From contig CAJWML010000031.1 in NCBI GenBank assembly GCA_913043285.1, forward strand, positions 1-17,373: a stretch of 17,373 nucleotides of DNA. Reading direction: 5' to 3'. The translations under genes were made by a program, and so were the position numbers. This DNA is from CAKZNE01 sp002695025 (GTDB taxonomy: Bacteria > Bacteroidota > Bacteroidia > Flavobacteriales > Schleiferiaceae). Position 1 is the first letter of the stretch. Each line of letters begins with the position of its first letter. The notes beneath the pieces are model-generated. The model was not told where the DNA came from. It saw only the letters and a program-made list of their open reading frames with translations, and ran no database searches. Of this stretch, positions 6,493-14,100 are shown piece by piece.

Positions 6493-8859
6493 TTAAGGCC
6501 TTAAAACTCTTTCTGCATAATACCTACTGGCCAGAGTGGTGAATACCACCACGGACACGGAACTTACCGGCATCAGGATGGCGCATACCAGCGGACTCAA
6601 TACTCCGGCCACCGCAAAACTTAACCCTACTACGTTGTAAAGCAGGGAAAGGGTGAAAGCGCGGTAAATGACTTTACGGTTAACCCGGCTCAGCTGCATG
6701 AAGTGGTCCAGCTTGCCAAAAGAATCGGCCAGCAACAAGGCATCACTGGCGGGGAAAAAATTCACGTTCCTTTCGCAAATGCTGATGCCTACTTCGCTTT
6801 GCTGTAAAGCCCCGGCATCATTGAGCCCGTCACCGATCATGGCTACTCTTTCGCCTTTATTTTGCAAATTTTGCAGGTGTTCCAGCTTTTGGTGCGGGGA
6901 TTGGTTAAAGAGGAGAGAGGCTTTGGGGCCCAGTATGTTTTCAAAGCGCTGGCGTTCGGCTTCATTATCACCACTCAACAGGGATACGCTGTATTCTTCC
7001 TGCAGTTTACCGAGTACTTCGGTGGTTTCCGTACGCGCTTGCTGGTAAAAGGAAAAATGCCCCAGAAGCTCACCATCTGCCTCCACGTACACGGCCGTGG
7101 TTTGTGCTTTATCACGAATGTTCAGGTAAGAGGCTTTGCCCAGCCGGTAAGCGGTTCCGCTTACCAGGGCGGTAACGCCCTCCCCGCTGGCTTCCGTAAA
7201 CTGAGTGGGTGCATCAGCTTGGGCGGTGTCATTATCCAAAAAGGCGACTAAGGGTTTGGCCAGCGGGTGCTGGGCATTCAGAGCTACGGAGGCAATATCC
7301 CTTTTCTGACCCGCAGAAAGTGTGGTGCCATTCCATTGCACACGGATATCATTCTGATGGGTAAGCGTGCCGGTCTTATCAAAAACAATACGACTGATCC
7401 CGGCCATACGGTTAAGCACATCCGCGCTTTTCAGGTAAAGACCATAGCGGCCAAACCAGCGCATCATGCTGCCCGAGGCAAAGGGCTCAGCCAGGGCGAG
7501 CGCACATGGGCAGGCTACGATCAATACTGCGGTAAAAACTGTAGCGGCTTTGGAAATATCGGTAAAGGACCAGGCGAGGGCGGCTATTCCGGCAATGGCT
7601 ATGATGGCAGGGGTAAAGTAGCGGGAAATACGATCGGTGAGGGCGCCTCCCTTTTTGTGGTCTGTATGCTTAAAGCTGTCGTTCTTCCAGAGGGAAGAAA
7701 GGTAGGAACGGTCTACGGAGGTTTTTACTTCCAGTTGGGCCGCTGTTCCCTGTATCCGGGCACCGGCAAATACGGTTTCACCTTGCTGCTTACTTACGGG
7801 TATGGATTCACCGGTTATGTAACTGTAATCTGCCTGGCAGCTTTTGCTGACCAATAGGGCATCGGCTGGCACCACTTCGCCCTGGCGCACTACAATAGTA
7901 TCTCCCTTTTCCAGGTCATCTACGGAAATGGGTTTTTCATGGCCGTTCTTCAACACGAGGTTAGCTGCCAACGGTAGAAAAGAGCGAAAATCACGGTCAA
8001 AGGAAAAGTTGGAATAGGTTTTTTGCTGATACCATTTACCGATCAGCAGGAAGAAGATGAGCCCGCTAAGGCTGTCAAAGTAACCGGAGCCTGTAAAGGT
8101 GAACACTTCGTATACGGAGCGGATGAAGAGCACGCTCACTCCCAGGGCAATGGGCAGGTCAATGCTGAGGATTCCTGCACGTAAGGCTTTAAATGCGTTG
8201 ATGAAATAGTCCTTAGCACTAAAAGTAACCACCGGCAGGCTGAAAAGTAGCATCAGGTAGCGAAAGAAGTTTTGCAGGGATGGGTCTGAGGCCAGGCTGC
8301 TGTGAAGGTATTCCGGCAGGGCCAGGAGCATGGTGTTGCCAAAAAAGAAACCGGCTATGCCCAGTTGGATCAGGAGCCCGTTACGTTTTTTGGAACTACC
8401 CTTCAGCCGGGTATGGAAATCAGGCGTATAACCGATGTAATCCAGCAGAGCCGCAAGCTGCGAAAGGCGTAAACGATCTGAGCGAAAGGTAAGGGTAGCT
8501 TCCTTACGCGCAAAATGAACCTGCACTTCCAATACGGACTCTTCCACTTCGGGCAGGCTTTCCAAAAGGTATATGCAACTGGAGCAGTGAATGGCCGGCA
8601 GGTGCATGCGTACCCGTGCAAAATGGCCTTCTTCAAAATCCAGCAGGCTGCTGCGTATTTTGCTTTCGTCAAGGTAGGCGTACTGGTGTACCGGCAGACT
8701 ACCCGGATCCAGCAGGCTTCGCTTTTCCAGTAATAATTCATCTACCACCTTACAGCCATAACAGCAATACACTTTTTTACCGTCATCCCCTATAACCTTA
8801 TCAATTACCGGCTGATGGCAGTGGTCGCATTCCAGTTGAGTGGCAGTATATTGTTGCAT
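6493..8859 (-). CDS. ccoI: Copper-translocating P1B-type ATPase, CcoI/FixI type
   Basis: This 788-residue inner-membrane ATPase exports copper toward the envelope side for assembly of the cbb3 oxidase CuB centre. N-terminal cysteines CDHC (C11, C14) and CCYGC (32-36) form a zinc-finger-like metal-binding domain, followed by a heavy-metal-associated domain with CSSC (92-95). The P-type core shows TGES (349-352), the membrane CPC ion-binding motif (450-452), the phosphorylation loop DKTGT (494-498), the HP locus (531-532) and GDGLND (676-681). The N-terminal layout and length are typical for CcoI rather than CopA. Start at 8859: translation from 8907 would overlap the -7 element and operator. 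The ATG lies five bases after a -7-like element, suggesting a leaderless message. It is divergent from the FNR-type regulator gene and separated from ccoS-ccoN by about 5.5 kb. Confidence 0.94.
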   Translation of the reverse strand: MQQYTATQLECDHCHQPVIDKVIGDDGKKVYCCYGCKVVDELLLEKRSLLDPGSLPVHQYAYLDESKIRSSLLDFEEGHFARVRMHLPAIHCSSCIYLLESLPEVEESVLEVQVHFARKEATLTFRSDRLRLSQLAALLDYIGYTPDFHTRLKGSSKKRNGLLIQLGIAGFFFGNTMLLALPEYLHSSLASDPSLQNFFRYLMLLFSLPVVTFSAKDYFINAFKALRAGILSIDLPIALGVSVLFIRSVYEVFTFTGSGYFDSLSGLIFFLLIGKWYQQKTYSNFSFDRDFRSFLPLAANLVLKNGHEKPISVDDLEKGDTIVVRQGEVVPADALLVSKSCQADYSYITGESIPVSKQQGETVFAGARIQGTAAQLEVKTSVDRSYLSSLWKNDSFKHTDHKKGGALTDRISRYFTPAIIAIAGIAALAWSFTDISKAATVFTAVLIVACPCALALAEPFASGSMMRWFGRYGLYLKSADVLNRMAGISRIVFDKTGTLTHQNDIRVQWNGTTLSAGQKRDIASVALNAQHPLAKPLVAFLDNDTAQADAPTQFTEASGEGVTALVSGTAYRLGKASYLNIRDKAQTTAVYVEADGELLGHFSFYQQARTETTEVLGKLQEEYSVSLLSGDNEAERQRFENILGPKASLLFNQSPHQKLEHLQNLQNKGERVAMIGDGLNDAGALQQSEVGISICERNVNFFPASDALLLADSFGKLDHFMQLSRVNRKVIYRAFTLSLLYNVVGLSFAVAGVLSPLVCAILMPVSSVSVVVFTTLASRYYAERVLRP

Positions 8860-8863
8860 ACCC

Positions 8864-8871
8864 CAAAAATC
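8864..8871 (-). promoter_or_regulatory. -7 promoter element of ccoI
   Basis: The minus strand reads GATTTTTG, one mismatch from TAnnTTTG (same first-base G as at YceI). The palindrome at 8895-8906 is centred exactly 36.5 bases from its end. The ccoI ATG follows after five bases, as at the radical SAM gene. Confidence 0.55.
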
Positions 8872-8894
8872 CGGCATAGGATTGGGCAGGAAAA

Positions 8895-8906
8895 TGACAA
8901 TTGTCA
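8895..8906. promoter_or_regulatory. FNR/CRP-type operator between ccoI and the FNR-type gene
   Basis: TGACAATTGTCA is a perfect 12-base palindrome with TGAC half-sites, one step in each half from TGAT-N4-ATCA. For ccoI its centre (8900.5) is at the activating spacing of 36.5 bases from the -7 element. For the regulator gene on the plus strand it directly abuts the -7 element, within the core promoter, where bound protein should block transcription. Confidence 0.65.
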
Positions 8907-8914
8907 TACTTTTG
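8907..8914 (+). promoter_or_regulatory. -7 promoter element of the FNR-type regulator gene
   Basis: TACTTTTG matches TAnnTTTG exactly and ends seven bases before the ATG at 8922. A possible -33 element, TTG at 8882-8884, is 22 bases upstream, within the range reported for Bacteroidota promoters. The operator at 8895-8906 lies between the two elements. Confidence 0.6.
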
Positions 8915-8921
8915 GGGTATT

Positions 8922-9641
8922 ATGAAACCCACCAAAGAAAGCATTGAACCGCCTCTTCACTGCCAGTTTTGCCAGAACAGATCGCAGAGTGCATTCCACA
9001 ACCTGGGCACAGATGAACTGGACACCATCAGTAAATTGAAAACATGCGTGGCCTTCCGTAAAGGACAGGTAATCATGCATGAAGGTGCCCGCCCGCAGGG
9101 GGTGTATTGTATCCATAGGGGAAAGGCCAAGCTGTTCAAAATAGGTTCGGAGGGTAAGGAGCAGATCATACGCTTTGCTACCAATGGTGACTTGATCGGT
9201 TACCGCAGTATACTTAGTGATGAGCCTATCAGCGCTTCTATTACCGCCCTTGAAGATACCTATGCTTGTTATATCCCTAAATCGTCCTTCTTTGAGGTGA
9301 TTGAGGAGAACCCGAAATTCTCACTGAACGTACTGAAACTTTCCTGTCATGAACTGGGTGAAGCCGGTAAAATGATTGCCAGCCTGGCGCAAAAGACCGT
9401 CCGGGAAAGGCTGGCTGAGATCATGCTGGTGCTGCGTGCCACTTTTGGTGAAGATGAGGAGGGTTACATTGATATCAAACTTACTCGTGAGGAGATCGCC
9501 AATATGGTGGGGACAGCTACAGAGTCGGCTATTCGCTTGCTTTCCGAGCTGAAGGATGAAGGTTGTATTTCCACCCAGGGGCGCAGGATAAAACTGGAAG
9601 ACCGGGCCGCGCTGCGGAAGATTGCCTCCGTTTTTGAGTAA
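8922..9641 (+). CDS. FNR-type transcriptional regulator (Crp/Fnr family), three of four FNR cysteines
   Basis: This 239-residue cytosolic regulator has an N-terminal cysteine motif HCQFCQNRSQSAF, a cyclic-nucleotide-binding-like beta roll (about 29-125), a dimer helix and a C-terminal winged helix (about 160-230). Against E. coli FNR from memory, C14, C17 and C116 match the cluster ligands C20, C23 and C122; the place of C29 is Ser23. The recognition helix TATESAIRLLSEL keeps E201 and R205 at the places of FNR Glu209 and Arg213, the residues reading TGA half-sites, which agrees with the TGAT sites nearby. A cluster with a substitute ligand, or a changed signal, is possible. ATG 8922 was chosen over a TTG at 8901 inside the promoter. 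It adjoins ccoI, the usual place for the oxidase regulator. Confidence 0.9.
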   Translation: MKPTKESIEPPLHCQFCQNRSQSAFHNLGTDELDTISKLKTCVAFRKGQVIMHEGARPQGVYCIHRGKAKLFKIGSEGKEQIIRFATNGDLIGYRSILSDEPISASITALEDTYACYIPKSSFFEVIEENPKFSLNVLKLSCHELGEAGKMIASLAQKTVRERLAEIMLVLRATFGEDEEGYIDIKLTREEIANMVGTATESAIRLLSELKDEGCISTQGRRIKLEDRAALRKIASVFE

Positions 9642-9643
9642 GC

Positions 9644-9655
9644 TGACAAAAATCA
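9644..9655. promoter_or_regulatory. FNR-like operator of the lone CNB-domain gene
   Basis: TGACAAAAATCA differs at one base from TGAT-N4-ATCA. Its centre (9649.5) is 36.5 bases from the end of the TACTTTAG element at 9679-9686, the same geometry as at four other promoters. It begins three bases after the stop of the FNR-type gene. Confidence 0.62.
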
Positions 9656-9678
9656 TTTTTCAGAAACAGACCCTGCTA

Positions 9679-9686
9679 TACTTTAG
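9679..9686 (+). promoter_or_regulatory. -7 promoter element of the lone CNB-domain gene
   Basis: TACTTTAG has one mismatch from TAnnTTTG. It lies 25 bases before the ATG at 9712 and 36.5 bases from the centre of the upstream FNR-like site. Confidence 0.5.
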
Positions 9687-9711
9687 CTCCTGAATGCTGA
9701 AGTAAAGCGCC

Positions 9712-10158
9712 ATGACGTATGATGAACGCATAGACTGGGTAAAACGAAAATGGCCCGGAGCCAGTGCCGAACAGGCCGAATCGCTGGTTTTTCACAGTAG
9801 CTATATAGTATTTGACCGGGCCGAGGAATTTCTTTTCCGGCAGGGTGATGCGCCCTGTGGATTTTACTGGATACTGTCGGGTTCGGTGCGGCAGTTTGTT
9901 GGTGATCAAACTCTTATGCATCTGGATACTGGTGATATGGTGGGCCTGGAAGAATTCCTGCAATTCCGTTTACACCTTTTTAACTGGCAAAGTCTTACCC
10001 CTGTTAAGGCGCTCTTTATGGATCGTAGATGTTTCGAGATGGTGGTGGGTACCATTAATGATCATCATTTTATCTACAACCAGCTTTCCCGCCAGCTTTT
10101 GGATCTCAAAGCCCGGTACCATCACATGAATACCGATCATTTTTCACCTACCGGCTAA
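9712..10158 (+). CDS. Single-domain cyclic-nucleotide-binding-fold protein lacking a DNA-binding domain
   Basis: This 148-residue protein has the beta-roll signature of the Crp/Fnr sensor domain: FLFRQGDAPCGFYWILSGSVRQF (about 40-62) and LDTGDMVGLEEFL (71-83), then a long helix (about 115-137, DHHFIYNQLSRQLLDLKARY) like the Crp/Fnr dimer helix. It stops there; no winged helix follows, and the next 126 bases cannot encode one in any frame, so it is a true single-domain protein rather than a frameshifted gene. The phosphate-binding cassette residues for cAMP (G-E-x-A-L, R-x-A) are not present. It could form a heterodimer with the FNR-type protein or be a free-standing sensor; neither is shown. 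It follows the FNR-type gene by 70 bases with its own FNR-boxed promoter. Confidence 0.8.
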   Translation: MTYDERIDWVKRKWPGASAEQAESLVFHSSYIVFDRAEEFLFRQGDAPCGFYWILSGSVRQFVGDQTLMHLDTGDMVGLEEFLQFRLHLFNWQSLTPVKALFMDRRCFEMVVGTINDHHFIYNQLSRQLLDLKARYHHMNTDHFSPTG

Positions 10159-10240
10159 ATATTCATCTTCAAAATCCTGAAAACCATCCCCCGGATCCGG
10201 TCATTTATCGAATCGTTTTAACCGCCTATACACTTGCTGC

Positions 10241-10248
10241 TACATTTG
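10241..10248 (+). promoter_or_regulatory. -7 promoter element of the small ORF at 10285
   Basis: TACATTTG matches TAnnTTTG exactly, 36 bases before the ATG at 10285. No FNR-like palindrome is found at the 36.5-base spacing, so this promoter appears to be outside the regulon. Confidence 0.5.
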
Positions 10249-10284
10249 ATACCAGTAATAATATAATCTTAAAACAATGTAGTT

Positions 10285-10443
10285 ATGGCAACCGAAGATA
10301 TCAAAAACGAGCTGTATCATTCTTTCCTGGAGTACCTGCTGACTGAAGATGTCCTCTCTGCAGATTTACGGATGAAGGTTATCGAATCACGCTGGAATAC
10401 CCTTCGCAAAAAAGCGGGTCTTATCCACGCTTTCCCATGCTAA
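10285..10443 (+). CDS. Hypothetical 52-residue small protein
   Basis: An ATG at 10285 opens 52 codons ending in TAA at 10441-10443. The product starts MATEDIKNELYHSFLEYLLT, is mostly charged and likely helical, and ends KKAGLIHAFPC with a C-terminal Cys. No signal peptide, membrane segment or known family is recognised. It is supported by an exact -7 element upstream, a plausible leader and amino-acid use like a real protein, but the length alone gives little power. It lies between the CNB-domain gene and the XRE regulator on its own. Confidence 0.5.
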   Translation: MATEDIKNELYHSFLEYLLTEDVLSADLRMKVIESRWNTLRKKAGLIHAFPC

Positions 10444-10678
10444 AAAAATACAACTGCTCAGCCCGGATCAGCGGCCAATGATTTGAAATAAGTCTCCCGC
10501 TCCTCCGGGCTGTAGTCAGGCCTCATTCCCGATGCTACAGAGAAAAAATTCTTTGAACATAGGTTCATTTTTAAAGGCTATGTGTTCAGTGCAAAAGTGA
10601 TAAGTAGAGCAAATGCTTAATCAGTACTGGGGTATGCCTGGAGAAAAAGCCCATTCCAGCATAAGAAGCGGAACCCTG
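10444..10678. other. Intergenic stretch with two inverted repeats and a doubtful micro-ORF
   Basis: Two inverted repeats are seen: AGCCCGGA (10460-10467) with TCCGGGCT (10504-10511), and TGAAC-N4-GTTCA (10554-10567). A minus-strand reading frame of 36 codons (10568 to 10458) starts inside the second repeat and contains SGMRPDYSPEERETYFKSL, which looks protein-like, but nothing else supports it. It could be a micropeptide or the remnant of a lost gene. Confidence 0.3.
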
Positions 10679-11062
10679 CTATGTTCGGGAAAAAATCCGG
10701 TCCTCTTTTTCAAAAGCCATTTCGCTCTCGTATAAGCTTTCAATAAGTTGGGTTAATCGCTTTAACTCCAAACGTTGACCGTTTATTTGACGTTCCAGTG
10801 CCCGGTAATGGTTGCCTGGGCTCGCCTCATTTTCCGTTACAGCGCAAACCGCTACCCACTTACTTTCTATCAATTGCCCCATATCAATATTTAAAACCGC
10901 ACAAATATTCAACAACTGGCTCAGTTTGGGTTCTGTTAACCCGCGTTCCAGTTTACTGTACTGGCTTTGATCCAGGTTGAGTCTAAAGGCAAGTTCTGTC
11001 TGGCTAAGATCTCTGGTTTTTCGCCACTCTTTTAGCCTGAGGGTATAATTATGCTTAGGCAT
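10679..11062 (-). CDS. XRE-family (Cro/CI-type HTH) transcriptional regulator
   Basis: This 127-residue protein has a helix-turn-helix of the HTH_3/XRE type at about residues 7-66: LKEWRKTRDLSQTELAFRLN then DQSQYSKLERGLTEPKLSQL, and NIDMGQLIES closing the five-helix domain. The C-terminal part (about 85-120, RALERQINGQRLELKRLTQLIESL) is strongly helical with heptad-like hydrophobics, probably a short coiled coil for dimerisation. Such small regulators in Bacteroidota often sit near accessory or surface genes. It is divergent from the giant secreted protein gene with 99 bases between the starts, so it may control that gene or itself; no clear operator was found. The target and signal are unknown. 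Confidence 0.9.
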   Translation of the reverse strand: MPKHNYTLRLKEWRKTRDLSQTELAFRLNLDQSQYSKLERGLTEPKLSQLLNICAVLNIDMGQLIESKWVAVCAVTENEASPGNHYRALERQINGQRLELKRLTQLIESLYESEMAFEKEDRIFSRT

Positions 11063-11108
11063 AAATTAAAATTTAGGATAATCAAGAATAAGTTAGGGTA
11101 AAATGGCA

Positions 11109-11139
11109 TTGTGAAAGTAGGAAAAAAAGAGAAGTTTTG
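11109..11139 (+). promoter_or_regulatory. Possible promoter of the giant secreted protein gene
   Basis: TTG at 11109-11111 and AAGTTTTG at 11132-11139 (one mismatch to TAnnTTTG) are 20 bases apart, fitting the Bacteroidota -33/-7 pattern. The ATG follows 23 bases later. Support is by motif only. Confidence 0.35.
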
Positions 11140-11161
11140 AGCACAACTTAAAGCTAAACCA

Positions 11162-14100
11162 ATGAGAAGAATTCTCTTTGTATTTACACTATGTATAATA
11201 GGTAATACAGCCTGGCCGCAGGCCTATTCAATAGGTACTTCCACCTCAAGCTCTACGGCAGAAGTGATCCAGGAAACCGATACTTATTTTGAAAACCTTT
11301 TAAGTGCCGATTCCAGTTCTGAAAATCAGCGCTTGTTCAAATTCTATAACCGCTGGAGATCGTATTGGTCTTCACGGTCTCAGGCCGATAGTGTGGAAGG
11401 AGGAAGCCATGAACCTATGGCTGATTTTTACACCCGATTAATGAACGGTACTTGCAACATTTGTAATACCAGTGTTGACAATAAAAGTTGGTCTTTTGTG
11501 GGTCCCACCCGTCAGCAAACCGTTAAGCACAGAGCCGGTATTGTTACTTCAGTAGTGGCTGACCCTACGGACCATGCCACGATATATGCAGGAAGTAATA
11601 CAGCCGGGCTGTATAAAACCGTAAACGGTGGGCAGGATTGGGTCAGTGTAACCGATCAATTACGCCTGCCGTCACTGGGTATAAACTGGGTAGAATTGCA
11701 CCCCGACAATCCCCAAACGGTGTATATGGCTACTACAAACCGCACCATGGCAGATGAGCATAAATCGGGTTACGGTATTTATAAAAGTACCAATGGGGGA
11801 CAAACCTGGGCATCTATCCTAACCAATGCCAACGGCTATGGCTTTGATCTCAATATCCAAAAAATAGTGTTTGACCCATCCAACAGCAATATTATCTATG
11901 CCATTGGGGGACTTAAATTCTATAAAAGCACAAATGGGGGAGCAAGCTGGACGTCAACGGCTTTTTCCGGCAACCCTGCCTTTCCCAATAGCCTTGAATT
12001 TTTGACGGATCTGGAAATTGAATCTTCTTCCAATACCATTTATATATCAACAAAAATTTTGGCTTCAGGAGGTGCACGACTTTGGAAGTCAGTAGATGCA
12101 GGGGTTTCTTTTACAGAAATTACGTCCATGGGCTATCCCATCTTTCAAAACCTGCAAATTGAAGTAACGGACTCAGATCCCAACTATGTATATATCGGGT
12201 TTTCAGAGGCTGGTGGGGCGTTTCACCTCATGAAGTCTTTGGATGAGGGAAGTAATTGGACAGATCTGGGAATATCCACAAGTGGTAGTGAACTCTATTT
12301 TAATTTCTACCGGGGGCAGTTTGAAATTTCGGATAAGAATAAGGATCGTGTTTATTTTGCCAATTGCAGTGTTTTCAGAAAAGATCCTGGTACCTCCACT
12401 ATGGCCGTTAAAACAACCGGTGGGTGCGGCAGTTGGAGCATGGATTGGCATCCGGATGTACGCGCATTGCGGTTTTTGGATCAAAGCGGGAGCGAGGATA
12501 AGATACTGGCGGGTAACGATGGAGGGGTGAGTCTGAGCACCAACAGCGGAACGAGCTGGACTTCCATTAATGGAACCGGACTTTTACTGGCTCAGTTCTA
12601 TGGTTTTGACCTGCCTTACGATGGTATTAATGAAAAAATTATAGTAGGGGTGCAGGATGCCGGAAGCTGGAGGTTTGCCAATAATGAATGGGGAAATATA
12701 ACTGGTGGTGATGGAGGTTGGACCCTCACCAATCGCCTGGATAAGACTAAAACAATAATTCGCAACAACAACGGATGGACAATTTATAACAATATTGCCG
12801 GTACCTTATCAGGTATGGTTGCTCCCGGAGGATGGAAACTGGGTGAAAAATACTACCTGCATCCCCAAACCCAGGACGTAATTTACGGCACCAAAGATCT
12901 CCTTGAATACAATTATTCCACCAAGAATTGGTCTACCCTGTGGGACAACCCACAAAGTGATGCGGACCTTACCCGTATTTCTGCGGTGGGGATATCCCAT
13001 GATGGTAATAATACGATGTATATTGCCTATGAGGACGGGTACCATAATAGCAACGCCAATCCTTCCAATATTCCGCGTTATAAGCTGTATAAAGTACAGG
13101 GCACCACTACTACCGATATTACCAATGTACCGATACTATCGCAGGCTTTGGAATGGCGCCATATTACCAATATAGTGGTAGACCCGGCCAATCCCAACGT
13201 GGTTTATGTAGCCACCGGAGGTTTTGCCCCCCTGGGAGGAACAAGCTGTGATGCCTTTCAAAAGGTGTTGAAATCTACGGATGGCGGACAAAGCTGGACC
13301 GATATTTCAACCGGTTTACTGGCGGTACCCATTAATGATATGGTGTACCAGGAAGGAACCAACGGAATTTTGTTTGTAGCTACTGATGCCGGGGTATATC
13401 GTTATGATCCGCAGGTGGGTCAATGGGAGTGTTTTAACAGGGATTTTACGGTTTCTGTAGTTACCAAACTACAGATAGATCCCTGCCTCGGTAAGATATA
13501 TGCCTCCACTTTTGGTAAAGGCCTTTGGATGGCAGACCTCCCGGAAGCCACTACCCAGGGGGCAGGGGAGGTAACCATCAGCCAGAACGAAAGCTGGAGC
13601 GGGAGTCGCCTGATGGGCTCGGACATACGCATTACCAATGGCGCGCAACTTACCCTGTCCGGAAAACTGGTGTTTAATGGTACCGACAACCGCATCTACA
13701 TTGAACCCGGCAGCCAGCTTACGCTTACGGGTGAAATAACATCATCCTGCGGCCAGTGGGGTGGTATTCACGTGATCGGTAGTTCCGATCCTGAACAAAG
13801 TTACGCCAAGCATGGCCGGCTGGTCATTAACGGGGGTAGCCTTTCCAACGCCCGTGATGCCATTACCAATTATGAGCCTGGCAGCGGCAGTGACTGGTAT
13901 GCCCCTAATAGTATGGGTGGTATTATTGAAGTGAGCGGGGCTGCTTTTACCAATAACCGCAGGGATGTGGCCCTGGCCAGCTACCACCGCGAAGACCCCA
14001 GTGGGGATCCCTTACCGTACCGCGCCAGCTTTACCAATTGTACGTTTGAACGGAACAATGATTTCCGCATAGAAACCATGCTCTCCAGTATCAGTATGTG

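Noticed and set aside
10200..10220. FNR-like site upstream of the 52-residue ORF
   Set aside because: The 12 bases at the predicted spacing read TATCGAATCGTT, which does not fit the TGA(T/C)-N4 pattern.
10159..10284. Missing winged-helix of the CNB-domain gene in another frame (frameshifted pseudogene)
   Set aside because: Only 126 bases are available before the next ORF and no frame gives a helix-turn-helix pattern; the gene ends naturally after its dimer helix.
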